Source: Formicarius rufipectus
Lineage: Eukaryota > Chordata > Aves > Passeriformes > Formicariidae
DNA: 64,000 nucleotides
Assembly (NCBI GenBank): GCA_013399695.1
Contig: VXAU01000305.1
Location: 743,960-807,959, forward strand
Reading direction: 5' to 3'
The stretch's first letter is position 1. The number at the start of each line of letters is the position of its first letter. A program made the position numbers and the translations under genes. This document shows, in pieces, positions 11,527 through 25,346 of the stretch. The notes beneath the pieces were generated by a model, which saw nothing but the letters and a program-made list of their open reading frames with translations, did no database searches and was not told where the DNA came from.

Positions 11527-13749
11527 GTAATGAGGGGCTTTTTATACTTCCTATTTCTGGATCTCAATCAAAATCCATTTATCTGTATGGGAATATATTG
11601 GGAAGATCAAAGATTTTAATCCAAATTCAAGAATGTTTCTGAATACATGTTTAATTTTGAGCAGAGTTAGGACTCCTGAAGGTTGCGGGGTTTAAGTTAA
11701 TATGTACTAAAATATGACTAACACTACATATACCTTAATTAATTTGGAATCAGATTCCCTGATTTTAAGAGAAAAAAATTAATTGGATCTTATTTCTCTT
11801 AATTTGGCCAATGCAGTAGCAAATAAGTGGAGTAAATGGACTTTCTTTCAACTTGACTGTCACCTGCAGCACAGGTACTGTGTCCATGTCACCACTGCAG
11901 ACCCACTTACAACACAGTGGGTAGACAGTGACACAATATAATGAACATGATGGGGGGACAAATGATTCAGCTGAAACATTTATGTAGAAACAGAGATTCA
12001 TTATGTGCTGATAAGAAAAGACAAAAGACCATCTTAAACTTCCAGCTCCAACTTCATATCATAGTAAACACATCAGGATCGAGAGCAAGAGAAATTAATT
12101 TTTTTCCTGAATTGAGCATGGTGACTGTTGAGTGAATGTACATCTAAACCTCACAGAAGACCTATTCCAAAGTCTTTTACACACCAGTGGTTTAGTTAAT
12201 GATGCAGAATCTATGAAATAAAAAATGACAAATGTAATGAAACAGTAATGGCCTCACTGCATAATGTGAATACATCCCTAAGATACAGGATGGGAAGAAT
12301 CAATCATCTGACTCAGTCTCACGCTGAGAAAGCACAATATCAACAGCTGAGCAACATGAGAGGAGGGGCAACCAGGGGAAAAAATAAATGAATAAATGAA
12401 ATTAAAGAGGAAATACTGCATCTGAAGTTTTTTATCTTTCTCCATTAACAGACCACAGGACTAGAAAGCCCAGCCTTCAGCAGTGAGGGTTGCATTTCTG
12501 TTTAGGAGATTGTGCTGCTCGTAGTGACTCAAAGCCAGAATTCCCACACAGCATATCCAACCAAGATATCCAGCATTTAAATAACTTTGAGAATGGCTGC
12601 ACTGGATGGTATTGGATCATCAGTCTCATGAAGTGTTAAGTGGTGCTGCAAGCACTTATGCTGCACTTGTTAAGGCAGCATACCTAGTTCCCTGCACTCT
12701 CTGCTGATTATGGAGATGCTTATATAACAAATGGGGCCAAAAGACAATTGTTTTTTACTGTCTTTTATTGTTCTTTTTTTGTCCTTTTTTTTTTTTAATC
12801 TATTGTTTTTTTCATCCAGGAAACAATTTGTCTCTATTTTAAATGAATTCTCAGAGAGACATTCAAGAGGAGATTGTTTTATTGGTATGTCCTGATGTTT
12901 CTTTTCTTTTAGCTTGACATTATCAAATTCCTGCTTCTCACAATTGCAGGATGTAGCTGAATTAACTGCTCACCATTTATGATTAGTTGCTCAAAAGAAT
13001 ACCTATATATCACTGTTCATAAACCTCTCAGACAATTAAGCTGGTTAGTCTTCTTCAGGGTTTTTTTTTTCATATTACATTTTTATGAAAAATAATCCTG
13101 CGCTACATGTTTTCAATTGGGAATAAAATTATCATAAAATTAAAAAATGTTTCTTCCATAACTAGAAATTCTCTTAATGTTACAGAATGGAATATAAATC
13201 TATAAATTTCAAGGTATAGTATTGCACATTCTAAGAAAAATATGGATCTAAAGCTTTCATCCTGATAATTTCCATTCTACTTTTTCATTTGTGAGAAAAC
13301 ATGACAGTCCATTTTATTTTTGAACAAGGCATTATTATAGTCTTATAATGATTACCAAAGAAATACACAGGCTAGAAGTGAAGGTATTGACAGTTTTGTA
13401 GGCAGGAAACCAGACTGAAAGATTCTCAGTCTCTTCTCAGATATCCAGAGAGCATTTCCTGTGATACTGAGCAAGGTTTTGTGCCTTTATATTTTAATTG
13501 AAAGAAAGAAATTCCTATACTTCTATTTTTGTATTACTTTTTGCCTACACAGAGCTATCCAGTCTCACCAATAAAAATAACTCCTCCCTTCACTTTTTGG
13601 TAAAGTTCCTCTCAGTGATCAGAGAGGTAATCTGGCCAATAAGGAGAAGAAATATGCAACTTATGCACTGTTCTAACCTTTTAAAGGTCCCACCACAGCA
13701 TATCCTGTGGATTGGTATATATAAATAAAATGAAAACTAATTAATTCCT
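11527..13749. other. Unique AT-rich non-coding DNA
   Basis: No gene or recognised repeat. Minor T-rich tracts occur at about 12749-12812 and 13062-13071. Open frames are 78 codons or less. Confidence 0.55.
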
Positions 13750-13774
13750 ATCATCACCATCATCACCATCATCA
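13750..13774. repeat. ATCATCACC microsatellite
   Basis: Nearly three copies of the 9-base unit ATCATCACC in tandem (25 bp). Short simple repeat, no other function visible. Confidence 0.85.
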
Positions 13775-15263
13775 GTGTTGATTACAATAGTAAACCTGAT
13801 AACATTTTCTCAAACTATCTCATTTTCATGAAAATGAATTGTCAACTCTCAAATGGGAGTTTTAGATCCAAGCAGGAAGCCACTGTTGTAGCTTTTATAT
13901 AAACCAGAAAAGGAGGAATGAGTTAAAAACACTCTAATTTTCAAAGTTTAGAGAGACTAGACATATAACCCCAAAAAGTGAGTGGGAAGGTCATGAGAGC
14001 TTACAGTTAAACTAAAGTGATTATTTTAACTTAAAGAAAACAAGTTTTAAAAGTAAGGGAACATAATTAATCTGTGAATTCCATGTTACTGAATATTAGG
14101 AGCATTGATTAAAATAATCATTAAAAGTAGGAAGACTTCTAATTGAACACTGTATAACAGGAATAACCAGTCTATCTTCTAGACTAAAAAGTTCTGCTTC
14201 TTTGATAAACCATAATTTTTATAGGTATAAAAAAAAGCTACAGGGGGAATTGCTTGAACTTTCATTTATTACTTTGAACTTTCAGGTAGTTATTGGCAAG
14301 ATTCCTCAACGTTAAAGAAAATTAATAGGTTAAGAAGTTTTGTGTGTAACAAATAGTTTCCAGGACTGAAAGACAGAAAAACCTAGTCAAATACTAACAG
14401 TGAGAGGAGGAGAAAACAAGGCTCTATTTAATACCAGTGCCATATTTAACACTTGCCTGAAAACTGTAACTAATCTACCGTTTTCTTCTCAAGGTTTTAA
14501 TATTGAAAATATTCACCTGATGAACAGTGGCAAAGTTGGCTGCTTGTCCTTATTTGATGAAGAGCTTTTGCATGTAAATTAATGAACTAATTTTAAGGAA
14601 AAAACATGATTATTCAATCTTTGCACAGTTAATGATATCTTATATTGCCTATACCAGATATCCTTTATCTTCCTTAAGATTTACAGATAATATCTAAATT
14701 CTCTTCACCAGTAATATTTGAAATAAAGATAATTCTCTTTAGCATTTTTTTCCAGGAAAGATTATGTCCTCTCCCTCATCTTTCCCATCTCACCATCTCC
14801 TCACAAAAGAAGAGATTTAAAGTTCCCACTTCTTCTGTGGGAACAGCAGATCAGCAGAGGATAGAATAAAACATTGGAACATTTCTATGAGAAATTTACT
14901 GTTTGGTGTAAAGAAAGAAACAAGTATTTCACAAAATAAAAATCACAAGTATAATGTTCCTAGCTGTTTTTATCACTACTGAGTATCTTTTTACAGAGGA
15001 ACTGGAATGCCCTCTTATCAGCATATCACACGATTTCAAAGAGCTTTAAAGTTAAGTCCTTCATGTGCCACTTTTCTAACTGACCAAATGCAACCTGTGC
15101 TATTAAATAAAAGTTATTTCTTACTTTTTCTCAGTGGGTCTAAAGGATCTTTTTTATCACAGAGGTCTCATGAGAAACCAAAGAGGTTTACAGATGCATG
15201 TGTGATTTTTGCTTGTGATGTGACTTCTAGTACCTAAACAATGTTGTGATATCTTTGGGGGAC

Positions 15264-15300
15264 AAACAAACAAACANAAAATCGGGGGTGGGGGGTGGAA
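15264..15300. repeat. CAAA/G-rich simple sequence with N
   Basis: (CAAA)n is followed by AAAATCGGGGGTGGGGGGTGG. The N at 15277 lies inside it, so the exact length is uncertain and the tract is a likely assembly or base-call weak spot. Confidence 0.75.
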
Positions 15301-17283
15301 AGAACAATCCCAAAACCTCACAGTCATGAAATTTCCACGTTGAAGAAACCAAATATCTGGAGAGAAAGAACATCTTGGTTGAGAAACAATAATAGAATTT
15401 CTATATGGTTTTTGAACTAGATTGATGGCACATGCATCTATGGAGAGCTCTTGTCTTCAGAAAAAAAATCTTTCTGAGAAGAGAAATTCTCCAGTTTCTG
15501 CCTAGCTTGACATAACCCCATATATTGTTTCAGCTCAGATGAGAAGTGAGCTTTGACAAGCTAATCTCTGAATTGTCCCAACCGATTGTTCAGGCAAACT
15601 TCAGTATTCTCAGATGAAACAAAACTGGAAGGTGCATTTCAGGAATGTTGACTCTGACTATGTCATTAAGGCATGACCCTGTCAATAAGTCCTGGGCCAG
15701 AGTGGGGTTTGAATACTTAGCACCTGATGTTTCTTTTTCCAGATCCTCTCCTGCACTCACCAGCCAGTTTTTTTCCACCTTAAACCCAAACTGAATCTGA
15801 CAAAGTTGGATGTAAGGATGTCATTGATGACCACAACGAAAGCACTTCATCAGAAATCAATTACATTAGTCAGGCAAATTTATCCATGGTGAAGATATGT
15901 TTGCCATTACAAGACATCCTCTTGGGTTCTCAAAGACCTCCTCTGACCACAATAAAGTTTTAAAATATACAAAAATCAAACATATTTAAATGGTCAAGTG
16001 TATCAACTGATTCCTTTAGGGAGGTATAGCAAGTGTAAATTAGTTTTATGAGCAGGTATAAATACTATGTTCATAAAACCTTGTAAGGCACAGCTGGAAA
16101 CATCTGGAGAGAAACCAGAAAGATATAAGAAATTAACTAAACTGGTAAGAATTTACTTATTATAGCAAAACAGAAAAATATTATCATCATTTTTCAATAG
16201 AGAAAATTTTTTATCATCTTCCCAGAAAGATCTTAATAGGAAATTCACAACAATAAAATTCCATCATTAATGAAGAAAAACATAGTGCATAACTATCCTC
16301 TTTGTGATGCTGTCATTTTGATGGCAATAGACTGATATGAAGAAGGATTAATTCCTGGGGTACTAAAAGAGGCATAGAAAAGTAAAACAACAGAGCATCA
16401 TCAAGCAGCCTGCTGCAAGGAACAAGGCAGACCCACCTCTCCCCACACTGCTGGGAACTGCCTGACCCGAAACAACCTGCAGGGTGCTCTGGGTGACGAG
16501 CACGTTCCTTCTCAGCCTGACACACCACAGGTCCCACACACACACTGCCCGTGCCAGCAGAGAAATAACTGCTCTGTGTTCCTGCCTATGTTCTGCTTCC
16601 AAAGTAGTTCGATGCATGATAAAAGGCATCCAAACTCCAGTAGGGGAAGGTTACCAGCTTAATGACTGTAAAAGGAGCTTAAATATTCTGTGCATAATTG
16701 AGCTGCCTCAGATGGTCATCTGCTCTCATTTTAGTATTTAGATGTTACCTGGCCTAGCCTCCAGCTGCTATTCAGATGGGTGACTACATTTGTTTTTTAG
16801 TGTGATAGGACACATCTTCCTCTCCTGATGCCTTCAGTACCCCTCCAACTATCAGGTGCAGACCAGTCTGCACTGGAAGTGGGTTGTCGTGATTTGACAA
16901 AGTAACAAAGTTATAAAACTGTAAAAACTCTTTTTTTGCAGCTTCATATTTTAATTATCTTCTTCCTCTCCTTCTCCCTGGCTACTCTTCCTCAAGTTAA
17001 AATAAATTTTTTTAACTGTAATGTATAAATTCGTTATGTTGTCCTTTAGCCTTACTCCAATGGTAATCAGACCAAAAAAAGCTTTGACTCTCTCTGGGGG
17101 TTTGTAAACAATAAGATCTACTCTTTCTTCCTTTCCCCCTTATTTCTCATTCCCTAAGCTTGTGCCTTATAATACAATACAGCAAAGCAGGGCAGTACCT
17201 AGGAAGTTTTCTTCTCTGGTTTAAGAAATTATTCTGTGCCTTTACCAGCATTATTCAATTACAATTACAACCTGCTGTAAAGG

Positions 17284-17309
17284 TTTTACATCTTTTACAA
17301 GATGTAAAA
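17284..17309. repeat. Perfect 11-bp inverted repeat (hairpin)
   Basis: TTTTACATCTT and AAGATGTAAAA are exact reverse complements around the 4-base loop TTAC. Too short and AT-rich to be called a microRNA precursor. Confidence 0.75.
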
Positions 17310-19798
17310 GTTCATTTTGAGAGCTACTTTCAGATTAATAAGTACTGGGTGCTTATATGGATGCTTTTTCTGTAAGCATCTATATGTTGACCAAATCTGA
17401 TGCAGAAAGGGAATTTAGAGGCAAACTCTGTTTCACTTCCCCTTGCCTGCAGTAACTTTCTTTTAGGAAAAGTCTGCCAGAAGACCAAGTCATGCCTTCT
17501 GCATGGCCAAGCTTGCTGCACTTACCATAGACAGATTAACAGCCCTTACCACTGCCATTGTCCTACTTTCTTGTTCAGACACCTGCTAGTCTTTCAGGAT
17601 ATTACAACACTGATGACTGAGAAATAAATGGAAAATGCAATGATTTACTGTGATAACATCGTTTTTGCATTTAGATTTTTGCAAATTGTGAAAACTGAGG
17701 GAATCCAAATGTTGAAGTTTTGCACACTGAAGTAATACTCAGATTTGCTTTAAAAAATTACTTTTTCCACATTTTTTCTATCTGGTGCTCTAACTTAAAA
17801 GGTCTGTTTCAGACTTACAAAATTAGAAACATAGTCAAGTGTGAGCACACATTTTTTTCAAAAATTATCAGACTCATAGCATATCTTCTGCAACTTCTGG
17901 AATTTTCTGAGTAGGGCAGACTGAGATTAGGAATCAGGAAAGCATTTCTATGGTTCAGATCTAAGTCAAATAAGCATAGGTTTGATTAGGGTTCTACTGA
18001 CAGCAGAAAAATTTCTGGCAGCCAAAAAAAGATAGCCTCCTTTAATCTCTCTGATCTAAAATGGACCAAAGTGTTATAATAAAAAGCAAAATAAATGATT
18101 GAGTCATTAAATAAGTTTAGGTCATGATCAGGGCATTGAGTTAAGTAATTCTGAATTGGCATTTATAGAAATATATTAGCAAATTGATCACTTGAGCATC
18201 AAGTAGGGACATGAGTTGTGAGGATAATAGTATAATTGCTGGCAGCTTCTAATGTGAACACAGGGCAGAATTAGGAGAAACAAGGCTACTTTATTCAATG
18301 CCAGCATCGAAGTTCAAGAAGACTGCATTTCAGATAAAGTATAGGTCAATGAAAAAACAGCCAGAAAGAGTTCCTGATTTGAAACTGTTTGAAGTGACTG
18401 CACCTTAAAAAACAGTTAATAATAAGTCTGAATACTTGCACAAAGAGGGATTTGAATAGGTAGTTAGCAGTTATTACTGATTACATGGTTTGCAAAAAAA
18501 TAAGCAAGCATAAATAATTAAAATATTTAAAAAAAAAAAATCTGTCCTTGAAAACTGGAAAGCCAGCACATTGTGTAAGGATTGATAAATTAATGTCTTA
18601 AACAGGTAAAGCTGGATGAAATATATCAAGATCCCTGATAAAATCTTAAATCTATCCAGCTGATTTTTCTATATATGGCTAGGAAAGGAGTGAGCTGAAA
18701 CTTATAAGGTTAATGCCTGAGCCACTCTTCAAAAGCATCTTTAAACATTTGATTAGCTTCACTTTTACAGAATTCATTATCTTGTGTGGCTTCCACATGT
18801 GCTTAAGAGTCTGAGTAGGAATTGCTTTAAATATTTGCTGTGTTTGACTAAACTGGACTGTAAATATATCTGGTGCTTCCCATGGTGGGAAACAGAACCT
18901 GGCAAGATTGTTAATTAAGGTCTAAATTAAGCTAGTCATCTATGTTTCCTTGTCAGTGAAGGGATGGTTGCTCTCCAGAGGTGATTTTTGCCTCAGCATA
19001 GAACTCTTCCATCTGGAAGGTTTAGACAGACACATAGTGTTTAGATGGATTCCACAAAGACAGCACAGAGCCTATCCTGCTACAAACAGGTTAACCCAAG
19101 GCCCAGCAGGAGACTGGCAATACCAGCATGGACAATGTCCCTGCTTTTCATGTCACACTATTCCTTCTTCAGCAAGACCTGGGTTGTTGTCCATCTTCTT
19201 GAATACACTCACACACAAGCAGAACATCAGTACCCTTTTGAAAAATACATATTCGTAATTGCCTTTTTTAGCACAGAGTGATTCTCTGAAACATTTTGAA
19301 AGAGTGGACATCAGGCAGCAGTTCATGATCGGAAAGAAGCTGGAAATAAATAATAGCCAAAGCACCTAAATGCAAAAAGGAAAAAGATTTGGGATTCATC
19401 TTCATCCTCAGCAGGTTGCCTATTCAGTCTGCCACTTTCCATGGCACCCAGTCTGAAAAGCAGATTTTTTTTCCTATCTGTTGTTAGGAAACTAACCAGT
19501 TCAATCCAGGTGTGGATTACAGTGCTGTGTGAAAGAAACCCAGAAGTTAGCCACAGCAGCATCTGAGTGAGATGTCAGTGTTGCACTGTCAAAACAGTTG
19601 TGACAGTGGCAGAGCACAGAACCAGAGAGTATCAGACTCTCACAGAAAATACTAACTTTCTCTTTTTTGGCTGAGTTAGGTAAATGCCAAATCCTACCAT
19701 ACACTTCTTCAGAACTGAGGGGCAAGTAAGTACATTTCAAGATTACAAAATTAGGACTCTGTGAGAGCATATTAACTGTTATGTAGAGATTGGAGCTC

Positions 19799-20105
19799 AC
19801 AGCCTGAAGAAGGGAAGGCTCAGGGGAGATCTCATCAATGCATGCAAATACTTGGAAAGAGGATGTAAAGAAGATGGAGTCAGGCTCTTTTCAGTGGTGT
19901 CCAGAGGGATATAATATTGAGGATGGTCAAGCACTGGCAGATTGCCCAGGGAGATGGTGAGTTTTTCCTCCCTGGAGAAATTCAAAAGCCATCTGGACAC
20001 AGTGCTGAGAAACTGGCTCTAAGTGGTCCTGCTTGAGCAAGGGTGTTGGGCAAGATGAGCTTCAGAGACCCCTTCCAGCATCAACTGTTCTGTGTTTTGG
20101 TGACT
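19799..20105 (+). mobile_element. CR1 LINE 3' fragment, plus orientation
   Basis: Begins with CAGCCTGAAGAAGGGAAGGCTC and a GGGGAGATCTCATC block, the usual CR1 segment near the 3' end of the second reading frame. It continues through the 3' UTR blocks (GAGAAATTCAAAAGCCATCTGG, CTGGCTCTAAGTGGTCCTGCTTGAGCA) and ends with a decayed TTCTGTG-type tail. A patch in the middle is missing relative to other CR1 copies. It is 5'-truncated and carries frame-breaking changes, so no protein is expected. Confidence 0.88.
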
Positions 20106-23100
20106 CTCTCTTCTTTGTTTGTATGTTAAAGAGCTGTTGACTGGAGGACTGAGCACTGTCCTCAGCAGTATTTGCCCTAGTAAATAAAATGAGTAATGGC
20201 CTGTTTGTTCATCCTCAGATCAGGTAGTGCATTTTGGTTCATTCTGTACAGTTCAACTCCTTCCTTAAAAAAGGTGGCTTCATTCATACTATCTTATAGG
20301 AATGTTCCATGACTTCTGTTAACTCAGAAACTAGCATTGTTTGGGGCTAGTGCTAACCAGCAAAAAACAAAAATGTGCCAACAAGTGCACTAATGGTTAA
20401 AGAGTATGAATAATCCCAAGCCAGTGTTGGGACAATATCCTGGCCTCATTCAGCTTAACAGTAGAGATGTAGCTTTTATATTTATATCTTTATAATGAAA
20501 TAAAAGAATACATAAAATAGAGCTTTAATTTCACTGTATTAATATTTAGTATCAATTTCCTTAACAACACCATATTTGGCACTAAGTCTTCCAGTGATGC
20601 CCTGGGTTTGGTATCTAACCAACACTTTCTCTTTTATATAAGACTGTCTTCCTACTCTGTCTTTGGTGTGAGATGCCTCCAATACAATGAAGAAGAATTA
20701 GACAGAATACGTGCTTTTTTATCATTATTATCACCATATTTGCATCTCTAAATGCACATAGGGCAGAAATCTCTTGCGATACATTACATTTAAAACTGAA
20801 AAGCCTTCTGTTGTGCTTCTGAAGTCCGCTACTAAAAATTGAAAATACTATCAATAAAGCTACAACTAGTTTTGCCTGAAATCTCTATACATTTATATCA
20901 TTAAATATTTGTCTTATAGGAAGATGTTTTCTATGCATTTTGATAAGCATGTCTGAGAAGTACATTTCCAAGTATGAAAAAAATAAAGTATGTATCCCTG
21001 ATAAAAGGGAAATATGTGTTATAATTAGGTATAAGCAATATCAGAACAAAGACAGAAAGCTGTGCATATTTTAAGGCAGAGATTTGTAATTCTCACATTT
21101 GCCAAAGGAAAGTAGTCATCTCAACTTTATGTTTTACTCTGAAAATGTATTACAACCCTGTTTTCCTTCTGGCTACACTGGTATAAAATTTAAAGACCCA
21201 TATTCTTCCTATAATTAGTCAGGGTTTTGACAAATCAAGTGTGTTGTTTCTCAGTGTCAAGCAATAGCAAATGTTCTTCAAATACTCAAATACATGAATA
21301 ATTACAACTTCTTAGATAGTTTTATATATATAATTCTTGGGTTTGAGTATGGATAATGTAGAATACAAAGCTATAGTTAAAAATTATTTTGATTACACTT
21401 TTTATTCAGATAGTGTCTTAGAAAAGAAAAATCATTCTTCAAAGCGCCTGTTTTTCCAGGAACTAATGAATGTGAACCTCCCCTTAGATGCAGAAAATTG
21501 TCCTTTAAAACAATGATTATACTAACAGGAAAGGCCACTATCACTTCAACTATAAAGAATAATTTTAATGTTATTTCTTTTGTACCATCCTCATTAATTT
21601 CTTTAATTTGATGTTGAGCAGATGACTTATGGTTTGGCTTCTGTGCGAGTATGAATTTTTCTTTCAAACTACACAGGGAAGTCATAAATTGTTCTTTCTA
21701 ACAACTACCTGTTAACATTGTACAGCTTTTAGCCCTTAAACAAGGAAAGAACCACAAATAACAATTAATAGCTTTTATATTAGAATTCCTGTTCAACTCT
21801 AAGCCTTCATTTCTCTCTTCTTCCTCTACCTTAGTTGTTTCAGATATTGACTTTGCAAGGAATATAAAATTTCATCCTACTTGTCCAGTCTACGTGTCTT
21901 TGAAAGCAAGCATAGTCAAGGTATAGATCACTGGAGCGGAAAGCTGGATTTCCATCCTAGCTTTGCCTTGACAGTTCGTGAAATCTGTGTGGGGATTCAC
22001 TGAGCTTATTTGTCCAGGTATAAAGGGAAGAAAAATAACACCTATTATTTTCTCAAGTGGTTTTGGGATTTAGAAATGTGAAATGGAATGTTAAACTGTG
22101 ACATCCACAGAAAAAAAAATCTTGATACTTCTGTAATCTCTGCAGATACACTTAACACAACGTTGTTACTAGCATCAACAGATCAGAAACATCTCATATG
22201 TATATAACTTAACAAAGCAAATAATGTTTCATGCTGATAAATATAGAAAATATTTAAAAATTAGAGTTATCTTTTAATCAGGACTAACGAAAAAGTTTAA
22301 ATTTGTTTAATCATTAATTGAAATGGAAACAAAAAATTCTTTCTAGTTTTCACCTTGCTGTGATTCTTTCATTCTGGCATAGTCTTTTGTTTACACACCA
22401 GAGAACCCCAGGCCAATAAACATCATAAAGGACCTTGTTTATCCTTGTATGTTCAATACACAGATAATTATTTCATACTCTCTTGTCAAACTCCAGATCT
22501 CTTATTTTTGAAGATGTAGGAAAAGAAAGGTAGCATGCCTAGAAAATTCACTCTCCTGTCTGGGCACTGTGTAGCTCCAACAGTCCTTCTGATTCTCCTC
22601 ATCTGTAGCATCTGGCCTTTAGGTAGAAATATTCCTATGGAAAGATGGTCTAAGATCTGGAAGTGGGAGGTGATTCTTCTCCAAAATTGTAAGAAACTCC
22701 AAGAATACTCCATCCAGTACTCATCTATTCTCTTTTCTGAGTCAAATCTCTCTCACTGGATCACTCCGTTCATGGGAAGTTGTCTAGACTGTGGCTGCCA
22801 TGGGAAGAGCTCATTATTTACCTAGAGACAAGAGGCACCAGGGTGTGAGGAGGGACTAAAGCAGCTCCAATTAACCACCAGCTCCTCCATCTGCCCTCTG
22901 TCATGGTGAGAGGAGAAGACATCAGAAATGTTGCGTCTTCTTTTCTGGTGTAACCAATTCAGGCTCAGTGGTTTGGAGAAAACAGTTTTGGTGAGAGGCT
23001 GCAAGAAGCTTCAGGAATTAGGGGACCTGTTGGAAACAGGGCTGCAGAGGAGTTTACATAGACAATGGCTGGAGAAATGTGTTGGTCCTCTCCAAACATA

Positions 23101-25223
23101 GACTGGGCATATTATGGAAGAAGTTTGGGTGGAGAACAGAAAGCAACTTAATGTGTGGGAAAGTAGAGGAAGTACTGGGAGTCAAACCGCAGTATTTGCC
23201 AGCAGAGTGTACCACACTGAGGTCAGTGCCAGCTCTGCCAGAGCTCAGGACCAGGTCAGTCCTGCAAGGTAACAGAGTGCAGTGGAAGCCTCTCCAGAGG
23301 GGGCTGGATGTCAGCACACAGCACTGCTGGGGAGCAGCAGGTGGGAGGATGACCCAGGTAACAACAAGAAAAAGAGGCCCAACAATGACTTTGAGAACAA
23401 TGGCTCCTAAAAATGTTAAGTTACAGGTGAAAGATTCGTTAATATCCCTTACAAATTAGTTGCTTTGCCCTGAATTTAATCAGTAGCCTTTTACTATACC
23501 ACAGTGTAGATATAATAGGGTTTCAGTTCTGTGGTGAAGTCATATTATGGTGTGGTCATAAGCAAAATAGATTGGATATTTAGGAATATCACTGGGTAAA
23601 GGTTCACAGATATTTTAAGATAGATGCTTTTAACAGCTGACACTCATTTAAAATATATATCTATATATTTATTGTTTGAAAAAGATAAAAGCATCAAAAA
23701 AGTATTGATTTCATAGTCATTCAAAAGGTTTGTTAAGACCATAAAGGCAGCTATATGACAAAACTTGCAGCCACTAGTAATGATAGATTGTTATGAAATT
23801 GTAAAACACTCAAGTATATGTGGAATTGATTCAATTAAATCTTGTCAAAGGAATAAATTGGCAATGGACAAAACCCACAGCATGCAAAGCAATGAAGTTG
23901 TACTCTTCTAAACAAAGGCATTTTATGTCAAATTAATTTCTTTTTAAATAGATTAATAATTCTCCCTTCTGTACCTCATCATGTTTCCCAAACTAAGCTT
24001 AGGGGAAAACAAACAAACAAATCGAAACAAAATCAAAAACAAAAACAAGGAGGGGAGGAGGGAACACAAAGATAAAAAAAGACAAAAAGAAAAAAAAAGA
24101 GGGAATAAGGCTAATCAACTACTTTCATAAAACCCAATGATCATAAAGTCTGAATAAAGCTCCCATTGTGCCATGAGATGGATATAGTGTCAGGAGATTA
24201 ATGGGACATGAAGCCTTTCTCTCTGAAATCTGTTTCAGGCTTAGATGTCATGACAGTGGACTATCTCAAAAGCAACTAAAAATCTTTATTAAAAACATCT
24301 GATTACTTACAAAAATAAGACTGAAGCCTCAGTTCATTCTGTAATGGTCTTGTAATTCTTAGTATATATAAAATGTGGGAAAAATCAGGTGGAATTCTCC
24401 CTCTTCCAAAAGCATATTTTATACCATTCTCAACTTCAAACATATTCTCTTCTTCCATCAGTAGCTCACTGTGTTTGATTTCATTCAAGATGTGTCAAGC
24501 CCAAAGCCAGATTGTTATTAGATACATAAATATTTATCTCATGATTCACACAAAGTCCCCAATTTCTACTCTATGTTGTTCTTTTACACTGTACATAAGA
24601 TAGGAGAAAAAAATCAAGCCCCAGAGACATGCAACCTACAGGCAAAGAACTAGAAGACATAAGTATGGTGAAGACTTTATGTATCCCAGGTGTACTGTGC
24701 AGTTCTCTTTTCTAGGACTAGGATAAATAAGCAAAGAAGCAGGAAAGAAAAATGTATTTCACTTTGGGGAGCACCTACACAAGAAGTCACAGAGAGAAGT
24801 CTACAGCAACAATCAAAAGTAACCCATAAATCTCTGGTACTTTACTATATTCTCTGCACAGGTTTCTTACTTTTTCTTATGCTAGTTTACATGGCTAAGA
24901 ATAATTTTAATGAAAAACAATTGCCTGTGTTCTCAAGTGACTAAAAGGAAATGTCAGATTTTTATTACCCTGCACAATCTCAGTTCTTACCCCTTGTATT
25001 TCTAGTCTTTGTACTGAGGCAGGCATTCTGTTGGGGATAAGTGTATGTTTAGAGTTAATAACACACTGTATACACAAAAAGCTTCTTAACTGAAACTGGG
25101 AAATGGCCAGATTTGTTCGGTTTCCAATTTTTAACTATTTGAATTTACAACTTATAAGTCTTCAATCCATAGTGAGGAGTTTATTAACCTAAAGAGGGGA
25201 TGTGATTCTGATTCCAGGTGTGA
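20106..25223. other. Gene-free stretch, mostly unique
   Basis: No supported gene. A relatively GC-rich part at about 22800-23460 carries a 126-codon plus-strand frame (23079-23459) without recognisable domains, overlapped by an 87-codon minus frame, so neither is convincing. A-rich low complexity lies at about 24006-24106. Confidence 0.5.
24006..24106. repeat. A-rich low-complexity tract
   Basis: CAAA-type runs, a GGGGAGGAGGG patch and AAAGA-type runs in succession. Simple sequence; no element body is recognisable next to it. Confidence 0.75.
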
Positions 25224-25346
25224 GAGAACCCAATCCAGTTTCAATGCATTGCTGCTATGATGAAGTACATTGGTCCCATAGAACCTCCAGAAGAGGAGCT
25301 GGAGCTGTATATGAACTTTAGGAAGAGATTCAAGAAGGCAGGCTGA
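25224..25346 (+). other. Short coding-like open frame, possible terminal exon
   Basis: A 40-codon stop-free frame runs from just after a TGA (25221) to TGA at 25344-25346. Its last 29 codons, from ATG at 25257, start MMKYIGPIEPPEEE and end NFRKRFKKAG. This ordered mix of proline/acidic and basic segments looks much more protein-like than chance frames nearby. AG at 25237-25238 (CAATCCAG) could act as a splice acceptor and would leave the frame open from Phe at 25239. The better-looking acceptor at 25216-25217 would meet the TGA at once in this frame. Downstream, a C/T-rich stretch and an ATTAAA near 25480 resemble a 3' UTR with a polyadenylation signal. I do not recognise the protein. It may be a last exon of a plus-strand gene, a retrocopy fragment, or chance. 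Confidence 0.25.

Larger units (their letters stand above)
13775..19798. other. Long gene-free unique stretch
   Basis: About 6 kb with no supported gene. It includes an ambiguous base (N at 15277) beside a CAAA/G-rich tract, a somewhat GC-richer patch at about 16400-16570, an 11-bp hairpin at 17284-17309 and an A-run near 18527-18540. The frames present (102 codons at 18950-19258 + being the longest) have no recognisable domain. Confidence 0.55.

Noticed and set aside
13750..13774. ATCATCACC units considered as a His-rich coding repeat or CRISPR-like array
   Set aside because: Only about three contiguous units with no spacers and no open frame; a microsatellite.
18950..19281. Overlapping 102- and 78-codon plus frames with splice-like flanks
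   Set aside because: Neither translation shows a recognisable domain, and the two share the same DNA in different frames.
23079..23459. 126-codon plus-strand open frame
   Set aside because: No recognised domain, an opposing 87-codon frame overlaps it, and the sequence is locally GC-richer with fewer stops. Chance is sufficient.
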